From Solen grandis (lineage: Eukaryota; Mollusca; Bivalvia; Adapedonta; Solenidae), in assembly GCA_021229015.1 (NCBI GenBank), contig CM037787.1:32264269-32328268 (forward strand): a stretch of DNA of 64,000 nt, in the 5' to 3' direction. Below the pieces are notes generated by a model. It had not been told where the DNA came from. It did no database searches and saw only the letters and a program-made list of their open reading frames with translations. The translations under genes were made by a program, and so were the position numbers. Every line of letters starts with the position of its first letter. Within the stretch, counting starts at the first letter, position 1. Positions 22,691-35,009 of this stretch are shown here, in pieces.

Positions 22691-23555
22691 TTCAATTAAA
22701 GTACAATAAATATGAAAAGATGTTCTGTTCAGCTATAAGTTATATTTCTATCTTTCATGATCTTCTGCCAGTATCAATTTATACTGTAGCTGGACATCAC
22801 TATTATATGACTACGTTTGACTGAAATACTGTCTTAGTGTCTTTAATCTCCAAAACAACTTCAGGATGAAACTTAAGTCAATTGATCTGTCATTTTGCAA
22901 CCCAGAGGAAATGTCCTTATTCCAGAAAAAAAATATGTTGATGGCTCATGTAATAAAAGTTTACCAGATGTTTCCTTATCAAGACTACTTCAGTCTAATA
23001 AGGAATACTTCATTCTGAAGTGCTTATTTCCATTTAAAACAATGAATTGAGGAAACATATGAAAGAAACAATCTGCTCTTTTAGTGTGAGGATGTCTGAT
23101 GATGGTGAGAAAGTTAATTACCTTATTAGTACAGAATGTAAAAGTACCCACTTGACTGATTTAATGGTAATGCTAAGGTGTTTTCATTGTTTAGGACAGA
23201 CGATATTGTATTGTCAATACAATGAGCCATTCTGATGGTCATATGACTATAATTATAGGCCTGTCATCTAGGTTGGAATGTGTGCACAACAAGCCAGGCC
23301 TGTGTTTCTCTTAACATCTCAAATTTGAAAACATCATCTTTGAATTTGGAAGATCAAGGATTCTCAAGGGATTTTTATGCTGCCCGAAATGTGAGCATGT
23401 AGTTGCCACTTTGTCCATCTGGTGTCTGTCCATCATTCCATCTGTGCTCACGTATAGATACTGAGGTGGCTATAGGAATGATAGGTAACTGTAAATTTCC
23501 TTTGATGTAATTCAATCCATTTGCTCTTATGTGGCTATAATTGGTTCTTTTGTGG
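22691..23555. other. Non-coding spacer with MITE debris
   Basis: A CAGGCCTGTGTTTCTCTTAACATCTCAAATTTG segment near 23297 matches the terminus style of the 34675-34880 MITE. No gene is recognised. Confidence 0.35.
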
Positions 23556-23574
23556 CTAGAGAAAACAAAATATT

Positions 23575-24125
23575 AGCCATATATGTGTCCATATGTCCGT
23601 TCGTCAGTACATCACCAACTTGAAACTTCACAGGTGGATAGATCTCATGAAGGAGAAGAGCAGAAGTGCAGTGCACAAGAACCATAACTCTGCACATCAT
23701 ATTTTTGGAGATATTGCCCTTTGTTAAATTTCATACTTAATTTTTGTCCGGAGCATAACTCAAGAAATAAAAGTTATTTACTTGATACTTCACAGGTGGA
23801 TAGATCTCATTGAGAGGAAATTCAGTGCACATGAACCATAACTCTGCACATCATAAGTTTTGGAATAATTGCCCATTGCATTCTGTTTAGTTTCATACTT
23901 AATTTTTGTCAGGAGCATAACTCATACATTATGAAACTTATAACCTTGAAGCTTCATAGGTGGATAAATCACATTGAGTGGAGAGAAGTGCAATACACAA
24001 AAACTGTAACTCTGCTCACCTTAGTTTTGGAGTTATTGCCCTTTGTTGAATTTCACACTTATTTTTTGTCAAGAGCATTACTCATGCATTACGAGACATA
24101 TAACCTTGAAACTTCATAGTCTTTA
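23575..24125 (+). repeat. Tandem core array (~155-bp units; TTTTTGTC..AGCATAACTCA core)
   Basis: Three to four units carry ACTTCA(C/T)AGGTGGATA, CAGTGCAC..AACCATAACTCTGC, GTTTTGGA..ATTGCC and TTCATACTTAATTTTTGTC. The same core occurs at 33360-33740 and, more distantly, 58680-58850, behind different 5' termini. Upstream, TATGTGTCCATATGTCCGTTCG (about 23581) is the GTCC-rich stretch expected near a 5' end. Confidence 0.7.
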
Positions 24126-24129
24126 GATG

Positions 24130-25300
24130 GAGGAGAATTGCAGTGCAAAAGAATGGAGATATTAGACTAGTATATGATCATTTTGACTATTCTAAAATAC
24201 AATATATCGCAGTAGACTGGTTATTTCGGTATGGTTGCTGACCATACAATATCGCAATTTAAATCCCTCCGGCTTTTATTTTTTAACCTATTAAGACTAG
24301 GGATGGGCGATATATCACAGTAGACAAGTTATACTGGTATCTTTGATAACAATACAATATAGTAATATGATTTTCTTATACAAGAAAGTGTAGTTTAGGG
24401 AGCATAATCTGTTTTTAACGGTTTCTTGTTTCTTATGTAATTTTTAGCATAATGTTACAGAATATGGTCTTCAATCTTTCAAAAAGTACAAAATTGTGGT
24501 GAAATAGGTTTTGAGATTATCTTAGTTTGAGATATTAGCCAGGCTAGATGATTTTATGGGTTAAATTGCCGTTATAGTTCAATAGAGATTTGCATATGAT
24601 CCCTCCCCCACTCCCCCTGTAACACATGAGGGCACATTGAGTTATGGAGGATAGCCTCCAGAACAGTTCCTTGACTTTTCCATGGTTTATGTGATTTTAT
24701 TGTGGCAGCCATATAGTCCTGTTTTTATTTACTTTGATTGCCATTGTTGCATAATCTCTAAACTCTATATATCTCTATATCTCGTATTAGTTACAACCAT
24801 TTCATGCTTAGATCAAGCATTATACCGTAATTTCTTATCATTTTTTTATGAAATGTCTGGTTTTTGTGGCATTGTCATGTCTTGTTATTTTTGAGAATAT
24901 TTGGCCTGGTATATCTCACCAGTGCTTGATGCTGTCCAAAGTGTGGTATCATGCCAATATATTTTTTTGTAATTTATACCAAATATGACTGAAATTTCAT
25001 GGACAATTGATCCAGTCACTTTCTTTTGTTTTGGGTGGGTGAACACTATTTGCAGTGGAAACTTCATTTTGAAGATTGACAAAGAAGAACAAAAAGAAAC
25101 AACAAATAAAACATTGAAATCGGTCTTTGAATTGTGCATAATTTTGAAAATTGAAGTAAATAAATCAAGGAAGTATGATCAGAACCAAATAGTTGCTTGT
25201 ATTTTTAAATTTATATCATTTACATTTGTATCAATTTTCATGATTATATGACCCATTCATAAGCTTCATATTCATATAGAAAACTTAAGCTCTACACTTT
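24130..25300. other. Non-coding stretch
   Basis: Two related phrases, ATATATCGCAGTAGACTGG (~24202) and GATATATCACAGTAGACAAG (~24309), form a short diverged duplication. Otherwise this is AT-rich with no recognised gene. The 88- and 84-codon frames overlapping at 24885-25251 lack any known motif. Confidence 0.35.
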
Positions 25301-25303
25301 TTT

Positions 25304-26339
25304 AGCTCACCTGAGCATGTAGTGCAATCATCAAATCAACGGCTCCAGCGTCCACAATTGTTTCAAATGACATCTCCTCAGAATCCACTTGGCCAAATTT
25401 GATGAAAATTGCTTGTGTTGTTCCTTGCATGAAGCTCTACCAAAGTTGTTCAAATGGTTCTGGTCTGCTGCATATCTGGGTCACAGGATCTAAAAATAGA
25501 TTTTTAAAGTGAAATCCTTAAATATCTTCTTCTGCAAAACCGCAAGGCCTAGAGCTTAGATATTTGGTGTGTGGTATTGTCTTACGAACCTTCACCAAGT
25601 GTCTTCAAATCATGTCCCTGGGGTCGAAACTGGCCCCGCCCTAGGGGTCACTTGATTTTACATAGACTTACATTGGAAAACTAGAAAAATCTTCTAGTCA
25701 GAAACCACAAGGCCTAGAGTTTAGATATTTGGTGTATAACATGGCTTAGTTGGCCTCAACCCAGTTTGTTCAAATCATGGCCCTTGGGTTAAAATTGGCC
25801 CAGTACCAGGGGTCACTTGATTTTACATAGACTTATAAAGAAAAATCTAGAAAAATTCTGTCAGAAACCACAAGCCTGGAGTTTAGTTATTTGGTGTATA
25901 ACATGGCTTAGTAGACCTCAACCATGTTTGTTTAAATCATGGCCCTGGGGGCAGAATTGGCCCTGCCCCCGGGGTCACTTGATTTTACATAGAGTTATGT
26001 AGGAAAAACTAGAAAAATCTTCTAGTCAGAAAACACAAGGCCTGGAGTTTAGATATTTGGTGTGTAACATGATCTAGTAAACCACTACCAAATTTGTTCA
26101 AATCAAGGCCCTTGGGTCAAAATTGGCCCTGCCTTAGGGGTCACTTGATTTTATATAGACTTATTAGGGCTATAACCTTCAAAATTTGGATGGCAGACAC
26201 AGTTTTAGTGTGGAATTTAGATGATCTTTGCTGTACTTCTGCATGGATTATATATTCAGTATGACTCATAATACAATAATTGGCAATAAAGGCAATGTTT
26301 CTCAGGTGAGCGAATCAGGGCCATCTTGGCCTTCTTGTT
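25304..26339 (+). mobile_element. Hairpin-ended element, family AGCTCACCTGAGC, third copy
   Basis: It starts AGCTCACCTGAGCATG after a T-run, but the second half of the 5' hairpin and most of the GTCC tract are deleted. Five or so core units (GGCCTAGAG, TTTGGTGT, GGGGTCACTTGATTTTACAT) follow, then CTCAGGTGAGC, hairpin GGGCCATCTTGGCC and TTCTTGTT. It is an older copy, judging by more substitutions than at 16.9 kb. Confidence 0.8.
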
Positions 26340-29300
26340 TTGGAGATCCCCATTTATTTTTCCTGTGACATGTACAGGAGGGGTCTGGGAATCATCTTAA
26401 GCTGACCTTCCAGTAAAAGCACTTTTGATATTAATATACATGCATAAAAACACTTGCATTCACCATTAATCTTATGAACTGTCATCCAAATCAAGCCAGA
26501 GGTTTTGGAGATGAAATGCAGACAAGAAGATGGACACACAACCCAAAAATCTATAAAAAATATATATATAAAAAATTTTTTAAGCATTAAATAAATGATT
26601 TAATCATCATAATATAAATAAATGAAGCGTCTGTGTAGCAAGCCAGTCTGTGTTTAACATTGACAGACTGACATTACACAACTGTTTTAATCAGTCCCCC
26701 TCTAAGTCTATGAGTCAGTGAAGCGTGCTGCACCAGCACTCTCCAGACACAGGCTCATAATAGTGTACACATGTGCTACAATTAGTTGCCATGGCAACCT
26801 GAGCTGCCAGATGTCACCAGTTAAAATAGTTTCCATTTTATCATGAGTGAAATTTAATATCAGCTTTAGGAAAAATTGAAGCATCTGGCTAACTAGGAAG
26901 TGATCATCACTTCTCTGTCATATGGCTTTATTGATCCCTTGTTGCCATGATGACATGATGATCTACCAAACATTACAAGACAGACAACCTGTGTAATCTT
27001 TCCCATTACATAATATATGATGTCAAATAAATGTTTTGTTGGGATTTCATCCTCTATTTTGATATGAAAAATAACCTTGTTGCCTTTTTGACATGATTAT
27101 AATGCAAAAATAAGACAATTTAAGTCAGTAAGTTTGTATTTTAAAAAAGAGCAAAAGTATGAATCTGTTTATGCTTATTGTAAGTGTGTGTGTGTTTTTG
27201 AGGGGGTTTTTTGGAGAGGGGGGGAGGGGGGAGAAGTCTAACATTAATGTAATATTATAAGCCATGATTTTTTTAATTGGACCAGCAATTGAATTGAAAT
27301 TATTTTCTTTTAGTTTAAGAGGGAAAATACTATTGTTTTTTTCAAGCCTTCTGATTATCCAGCACTTTAGTTAGTTTTCTCATCAGTCTTTAGCTTATTA
27401 CAGTTTTACCATACTGAAGTGTCATGCTATATGAGTCTGCATGGATGGCCCCAGAATGTACCTATCACTAACAAAACTATCAGTTCTTTTGTATAAAGCA
27501 TATCAACCATTGACTATCATCCCAGTGTAGCTGTTGGATAACCTCATCAGTCATTTTGTAAACATCTGTATATCTTGATGTGCACCTGGACACCTGCATT
27601 GTTACCTGGATTTATCCAGAATTCTCCTGTTTTCTTTCATTTGGCTGTCATTTTCAATTGAGAAATTTAAAAACCTAAATGATGATTACTAAACACAAAT
27701 TTTCACTGAAAAATAAATATTATTATTAAAGCATTTAAATGTAAATTTCAGCAATGATGTAACCAGTAATGATGTAGCCATTTTTTTAATCCAAGGCCAA
27801 AATCTGTCAGTCCTCTGAATCAGAAATATTAAATAGCCATTTTCTTCTTTAACCATGAATGAGTTTATAAAAACACCATAGCTTAATTATATAATTATGA
27901 CTGTTACATTATAAAGTAAATTAATTATGATCACTAAAATATAGTTTTGAAATTATGCATCTTTGGACTCTGAGTTTAAAATGTACCCTCAAGAGATTGA
28001 TGTATAGGTCCTACGGTAGATCATCTCTCAAGATGTTTACAGTCTGATCAGGTTTTGAACTGTCGTCCACTTAGCTGAAATTTATATTTAACCTGTTTAT
28101 AACAAAAGTAAAAACAATCCAGTCCAGATCAAAGGACATATTCACAAAACAAAACATGTCTCTCAAGTTCTAAATAATTATTTAAATGAAAAGTCAGTGA
28201 TTTTCAAATGAAAACCATTTCTGATGCCATGCTTAAATATGATGAGAAGTTCTATAATTGGAGATACATATCACTTTCATCCGGTGAAGTTATAGCTGCT
28301 AGTTTGAGAATTTACTATTTCAGTAAAAAAAAATACCTTAGTTGAAAAAGTTTCTTTAGATGGTTTATGAATACAGCCCCAGACTGGAATCCACAAGGTT
28401 GAATCATATCATTGTAGCGTTAACATAAGGTGTTTCTATAGGATTATGGGTTTCAGCAGTATTTAATCAATGTTGTTAAACCTGAGGCTATGCTTTTCAT
28501 ATGCTGCTCTGACTGTCATGTATTTGAATATGCACAGCAACACCATAAATCAAGATAAGGATGTGATAATTATTTTTTTATTATGTTTTAACTGTTAGAT
28601 CTTGGAATTATGTGGTATGAAAGAGGCTGGTAGAGCTCAACATCAGGAGACAAAGGTCTGTCTCAGGACTCAACCTTGCATTAATAACAATCCAGATGAC
28701 TTAGGTTTTAGAGGCAGAGGATTTCTTCAGGCTGAATATGACAGCCATAGTAAGTCTAGATATAATAGGCTGGGTCCATTTCACAGTAAATTGGTAAATT
28801 GGATTGCTAAAAATTCATGAATTATTGATGAGTTAAAGAAGTAGCATACCGTATTATTCAATTTAAGGGCCCCCACCAGTCCTTGAAATAAGTAAAAAAA
28901 AAAAAAAAAAAAAAACTTTGATCATTGAGTGAAAAAAACACAAAAAAACATTAATTATATTTTTAAAACCACTTTTAAAATGAACACTTTGAGCAAGGGA
29001 ATAAGGTGTAAAGGGGAAGGGCATAATGAGATGTAATTAATAATGAGGGAAAAAAGCAAAACCCTTGGCTCATTTAAACGGGATAATAAGGTATTGCGTA
29101 TGGATGACGAAATGTTCAGAATAATATTTAACTAGTGAAGTAGGAGTTGGTATATTTGGGAAGGAGACGGCTGTCATAAAGCGAGTGATTAGATTGCATC
29201 GGGAGGAAAGGAGAGGAGACTACTAGGAGTGAGAGACCCACATATATTTAAATGATCAAGGCAGTCAGGAAAAGATTGAAAAGGATTCAAGAAGAAAGTT

Positions 29301-30632
29301 AATTAAGTATTAAAGTAAGGAAAGCAAGAAGAGGGCAGATAAAAGAGAATAACATGTTTTACTTTTAATATTGTGAATGTTCATGACTTGTTTCTTTGCC
29401 ATGCAGACTGTAAGATCTGAGCTAACAGAGGAGACCCTGATCTGAAAGCTCCTGGAAGGATCTGTCAGATCTGGGTCTCCTCTGTTTTTCAAGTGTCAAA
29501 ATGTATCTTTATGATGTACAGAGTTAAGGTAGAATGTTAAAAAGAAGTTAAATTAAATTGAAATTTATTCATGTAGGTTATCAAAAACATACGCCATGGC
29601 TGACTGTAAGCGACCGGTTGCAAACAGTTTGGCATGCTGAATGCAAGCCAGGTTCTATGTGTACATAAATACACCCAATACTTTTACTAACAAAAAAGGT
29701 CTTCACTTTTAGTCCTTGAATAAAAACGTCCAAAACATCTTATGTTCTTTAAATTTGTTGAAGAATTAACACCTTTTGAGCAAGTTGATAAGGGGGGGGT
29801 GTACATTTGAAAAATTTGTTCTGCAACCTTAGTTAAATGCAGGAACATTGTAAAGCCCTGGGAATATTTAACAGGGCTGTACGGTATCCTCTTATTGTGA
29901 TGAGGATTCAATATGTCGATTAATGTCTTTTTCTCAACTGATCATGAATAAAAAAAACATCTTTTATGGCAAACTTTAAACAGCCTTTATCAACATCATG
30001 GTATGATCACTGTTGATGTTGTGTGCACCCTGGTGGAATATGTTACAGTTGTCCCTCTGAACATTCGTCTCACCTCCAATATACCCTTGTCTAATTTAAT
30101 AAATTATTACAATCCACCCCAGTGTGTACCTATTCAAAGAGACAGTCCCAGTTATGAGATGAAGGTGAAATTGAAATTACAATTTGAGTGTGCTGATAGA
30201 TGATGCATTAATAAAAAAAAGAGAGAAAATAAAGTGCTCTGTAAATATGAATGAATTTATACTTAAAAAGCAATAGGTATCATATATTATTTAAATGAGT
30301 CATATGATTTGTACTTGATCATTTAAATAAAGTTTTTTTGTTATATTTACAGTGAAGGTGGGCAGTTTTTTGCAACTAATGATACTTTTGATGCCATGTA
30401 AGAAATAATATTGTTTGCTCCATCAAAAAACAATGACATACAGAATGAAGACAGATGCAACCAAAAATAAAACCAGACAAATCATTCAAAACCCATTAAC
30501 CACATGAGAGATCAGTGACCAAATTGACCAGTATAAAACCAGATCAGCCTGCAAGTAACCTGTTACTTACCATTTTCTTCATCATGATAATCAGATACTA
30601 GACCATAACTTAAGTATGTTTGACCTGTTTTT
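26340..30632. other. Long AT-rich stretch, no recognised gene
   Basis: Contents seen: a GTGTGTGTGTG and G-rich patch (27187-27235), an A-run at 28896-28914, fragments of a CAGGGTCTCCTCTG-type MITE near 29360-29490, and a piece of the piggyBac-like MITE near 30533-30565. At 28599-28820 an open frame follows a TTAG acceptor-like site, but it matches nothing I know. No CANT1 or COX11 exon was recognised. Confidence 0.35.
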
Positions 30633-31183
30633 AGCTTCACTATTCATAGAAAAAGTGGAGCTATTGTCTTGACCCTCTTTCTGGCATAGGCGTCCAAGTC
30701 TGCGTAGACATTGCTTAAGGTTTTTATTCAGTAACCATCAAACATAATTGAAATCGAAATTGAAAAACAAACCCATTGCAAGTAACCCTAAAATTCATTT
30801 TTGCACAGTTATAACCCTTCTTTAACCTAGGATTTTCTATAATGGTTTAAAGGTCAGTTTCTCAAAAATTGTCAAATATATTCATTTTTAGGTTGGAATA
30901 CTTGATCACTTTCAAAGTTGGAAAAGATTTCAAAAGGGCATGTAATTTTGTATAGGTATGCCCCTATTCAACATGGATTTTTCTATACTGTCCATTTTAA
31001 AAGGGGATATTTAAGCTTAATGTTTTCCAAGTTCTCAGTAAGTACTAAAGCTTGGGGATTGAATCTTCCCATATGCTTTTGGCCTCAACAGTCCTTATGT
31101 CACTTTTCTTGTGTTAACACAGAAAATGGTAACAGCTGACATTTTACTTTAGTGGAGTGTGCTGTCTTGGGACAGCTCTTGTT
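30633..31183 (+). mobile_element. Hairpin-ended element, family AGCTTCACT, with intact 3' end
   Basis: 5' end AGCTTCACTATTCATAG..AAAGTGGAGCT forms a hairpin (30633-30663), followed by GACCCTC and GCGTCCAAGTC. The end has TAGTGGAG (inverted 5' end, ~31150), hairpin GCTGTCTTGGGACAGC (31161-31176) and TCTTGTT. The interior is a single degenerate unit pair. Confidence 0.8.
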
Positions 31184-33264
31184 ACCTGTTTGGTCAAGGA
31201 TTTTTCATGACCTTCCAAGGTGTAAGTACTAGTCCAACCCAGGAATGGTCAGAAAGGATTAGTTAAAGTTATATAAATTGTTTTCCAATCAGCATAGATT
31301 ATATAAGTTCAAACTTAATCTGTTTAGACTATAAATTGGATTAACGTTGATCTTAGTGGTGCATCTGAGTCCAAAAGGGTTAATATATGAAATGATTCGA
31401 AAACTGCTGAATAAGCTAACTAATGGTATATTAGATTATCTTTTTAAATTATAGAGGTTGTAGCCTGAGTCTCAATCAAGAGACCATCTGGTTACAAGCC
31501 TGGTATTTTACCAGTTGTGCAACTGAAGTTAGTTCTGCCATGGTCACTCAGTGTCAAGGTCAGTTGGCAACTCAGGTGAGCCCCAGATGTTTCAGGGCTG
31601 ATATTGTGACATCCTCTTGATTCATTTCATGTGCCATGTTGACTCATCACATAGATTTTTTTTGCTACTGGTTCAGCCTCCTCTAGTTTCAAATCTTCTG
31701 GATCAACACCGACTTTTTTTTTATGGTATTTCAGCTTGGTTTATGAAGGAAGTTCTGTTCTGCGCAGTTTGTATGAATGTGTAATACTTGCTCATGTGTA
31801 GCTAATCATAATGCATGATTCATTTTACAGGCATAAAGTGATTACAAGTGTAGGATTATAATTTGATGATTGGTTTGGTCTCTTCCAGAAACTCCTATTG
31901 GGACCCTGCTGTATGCTTAAGGCAGAGGAAGTTCTGCCACACTGCATTTTCATGAAAAATGCAATATGCAGCACAATTACATGTATCTGTGTTGTGCACT
32001 AGGTACCGTAACACTTCATTTAAACGCCCTCTTGGCTTTGCAAAGTTTGCTTGGCTGGCTGGCTGCTTGAACCAGGTCTGACTTACTGTGATTAAAGTAC
32101 TAAAGGTAAACTCTACTTTTTGTTAGTAGAAGGAATGGATCCATTTATGTAAACATAATATATATAGTACCTGGAATGGTTGCTTGATGTTACTCTGCAA
32201 TATTGGGCTGGGGGCTTATAACCGGCATTATAAGGAGGCTTTAAGGCATACAGGACATCACATAACATGAATGCAGATGGTTACATAACATGAATGCAGA
32301 TGGTTAATGAGACTTACACTTTGGACATCAACTTTGCAGGATATTTCAGCCCCAGATTTTTGTCCCTGTCCCTAGATGGTACGGGAACTGAATTTTAAAC
32401 CTTAAGATGGCTTGTTTAAAATCATCTCATTACCTACATTTGCTTTTTCATAATCTCCTAGCATTAAATGATTTTAGTGAGATTGTTCCCATTATCTTGG
32501 AGAGGGTCTGTCTCCAGCGCTGGTTCATATAGGAAGCTTTGTAATCTGGTGTTAATCCCTGATCTCAGCAACTGGAAACCAATGATCTGACGGTACAGTG
32601 TTTAAGACCAGCTTCAATATAAAAGTTCATAAAGATCTCCAAAGGAAGGCAAAACAGTTGGTAATTGTGGACAAAGGTTTAATTCTTAACCTCATAATAG
32701 ACCCAGATCAGACAGCACCTTCCAGAAGCTTTCTCTGTTTATTCATAAGATAGTGTCACTCAGATTCTACACAGTCTGCATGGCAATGAAAAACCTATTG
32801 TTTTATGTACCATTTGATAATCAATATTAATACTCATCAAGTCATGAATTTGAAAACGAATAAGAATATTCATTAGGTAAAGGGTTAAAGGTCAGTGCTG
32901 GTTCAAACCAGGGTTCTGCTGAGAGATATCTGTTCAAGTTGTAAGGGGATTCCCAGGTGACCTACAGCAATAAGCAGGCCTCCCAATAAAACCTTAAAAA
33001 CCTTTATAAGCCTTTAATTTTGTGTAAGTCCTTTAAAACTTTTATTTGTGTTGAAAAACCTTTAAAAACCTGTAATTTCCTCCTTGAACCCCAATTTCTT
33101 CTGTAAACTGTCGCCGTGGCTAAAGGTAATCTATAGTTTATAGTATAAAATAAAAATATTAAAAAAAAATATTTAGAATACAACTAAAATAGAATGATTT
33201 ATGTTCTCTCTGTCTCTAGTTTTGGGATTGGGACACCAATTTTGAAAAGGAAAAGATAATATTT
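31184..33264. other. Non-coding stretch with MITE fragments
   Basis: A degraded MITE with AACCTCATAATAGACC on the left and ATTAGGTAAAGGGTTAA on the right spans about 32688-32888. It is related to the 59310 element (shared ACCTCATA, GATCAGACAG and CTCTGTTT). A short direct duplication, ACATAACATGAATGCAGATGG, lies at 32263-32303. No gene is recognised. Confidence 0.4.
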
Positions 33265-33740
33265 ATACCCCCCCCCCCCCCACCACCCCGCACAACCAAG
33301 TTGTAGGGGGGTATACTGGATTCAGCTTGTCTGTCTGGCTGTCCGTCCGTCTGTCGGTTTCTTTGTCCGGGCCGTAACTCAAAAAATATAAAAGGCATCA
33401 AGATGAAACTTCATAAGTGGATAGATCTCATTGAGGGGGGGAGTGCAGTGATCAAGAACCATAACTCTCTGTCGCATAATTTTGGAGTTATTGTCCTTTG
33501 TAAATTTTCATACTTAATTTTTGTCCGGGCCGTAACTCAAAAAGTATAAAAGATATCAAGATGAAACTTCATATGTGGATAGATCTCATTGAGGGGGCAA
33601 GCAGTGACCAAGAGCGTAAACTATCTGTCGTGTAATTTTGGAGTTATTGTCCTTTGTAAATTTTCATACTTAATTTTTGTCCGGGTCGTAACTCAAAAAG
33701 TATAAAAGATATCAAGATGAAACTTCATATGTGGATAGAT
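33264..33740 (+). mobile_element. Hairpin-ended element, family TATACCCCC, truncated
   Basis: 5' hairpin TATACCCCC...ACAAC-CAA-GTTGT-AGGGGGGTATA (33264-33315) has a swollen C-run (33269-33281). A GTCTGTCTGGCTGTCCGTCC stretch follows, then nearly three ~165-bp units of the TTTTTGTCCGGGCCGTAACTC core. It breaks off at about 33740, where a different satellite starts; no 3' hairpin is present. Confidence 0.75.
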
Positions 33741-33744
33741 CTTA

Positions 33745-34113
33745 TTGAACAATACAGTGTTATAATGGATCTGAACAGTACAATGTAATGCAGCTGTACA
33801 ATATAGTGTAATAATGGACCTGAACAGTACAGTGTAATAATCGACCGGAACAGTACAGTGTAATAATGGATCTGAACAGTACAATGTAATGCAGCTGTAC
33901 AATATAGTGTAATAATGGACCTGAACAGTACAGTGTAATAATCGACCGGAACAGTACAGTGTTATAATGGATCTGAACAGTACAATGTAATGCAGCTGTA
34001 CAATATAGTGTAATAATCGACCTGAACAGTACAGTGTAATAATGGAACTGAACAGTACAGTGTAATAATGAAGCTGAACAATACAGTGTAATAATGGAGC
34101 TGAACAATACTTA
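33745..34113. repeat. Short-unit satellite with 101-bp higher-order period
   Basis: Units of 23 and 26 bp (variants of GAACAGTACAGTGTAATAAT) are arranged 23+26+26+26. The GATCTGAACAGTACAATG block recurs at 33768, 33869 and 33970, exactly 101 bp apart. The minus strand stays open for 188 codons through it, but this is repeat sequence, not a gene. Confidence 0.9.
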
Positions 34114-34674
34114 GTGGGCCTTAATCCAAATAAATTAATGTATGTGTTAATAATATTTATTTTCCTTGTTGAGCCAATACATTTACATGTCTCTGACCTA
34201 CATGTTATTTGTATTAAAATCCCTGTGACAAAGCGACATGCTGGAGGTATTTGCACCATTACAATGGCAGTTCTAGTTCAGACTGCTGTGGTCTTTCCCA
34301 TACTATTGTGTGCAAACATGGCATCTGGTGCGGTGGGACATACAGTGGTTTGGGAAAGATGCAGCATTTCTGTGACTCCAGATGTTGTGGTGTACTTTCA
34401 GAGAAGGAAAAGTTGTGGTGGACATTTCAGTGAAAGCAAGTAGTAATATAACAAAGATTGGAAATCAGGGTCAGAAATTTAACCTTTATTTTTGCCAGGC
34501 ATTGTCAACAAGAGCCTTTGATTTTTGCAAAAACAACCTTTTAAAAAAGCTTTATTTTCATTTTACCCTGCTGGGAGGCCTGAATAAGTTTAACTAACGT
34601 AAATCTTTAAAGCCTTGGTTCTAGACTGCCCATCTGTAATGGAACAGATGACTTATCTCTAGTCCTGGCCTGCA

Positions 34675-34880
34675 TTTCTCGAAACATCTCAAATTGAGGA
34701 TTTCCTCACCTAAAAAACCTCAAATTCTGAATTATTCAAGACCATTTCCTGACAGAGCATATTTACAATAGCATGTTTTCAAATATCTAGTCTGTAGGTC
34801 AATAAATAAGTGAGTTAGATCTAGACCTTTATAATTTGAAGTGGAAGAAAATCTCAATTTGAGATGTTTAGTTTTACTGT
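34675..34880. mobile_element. MITE with CATCTCAAATTGAG termini
   Basis: Left CATTTCTCGAAACATCTCAA is matched by inverted CTCAATTTGAGATG on the right, and the interior is AT-rich. A partial copy is seen near 23297. The duplication is not clear, so the superfamily is unassigned. Confidence 0.6.
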
Positions 34881-34917
34881 AGTCCTTTCTCTATCCATGA
34901 TTGACTGATTATTTGCA

Positions 34918-34985
34918 AAAATAATAGTCTCCAAATGACTGAAATACTATCAGTGGGACATTTAAGAGAGCAAACAGAGACACAA
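34918..34985 (+). mobile_element. SINE-A 3' fragment
   Basis: TAGTCTCCAAATGACTGAAATACTATCAGTGGGACAT matches the 3' section of the 45479 copy; only the last ~70 bp are present. Confidence 0.55.
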
Positions 34986-35009
34986 ACATAATATAATTAT
35001 GTAATCTTG

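Noticed and set aside
33693..34259. 188-codon minus-strand frame with repeated Leu/Tyr/Cys-rich units, resembling a repeat protein
   Set aside because: It coincides with the 23/26-bp satellite. The 101-bp period is not a multiple of three, more than one frame stays open, and the composition is explained by the repeat.
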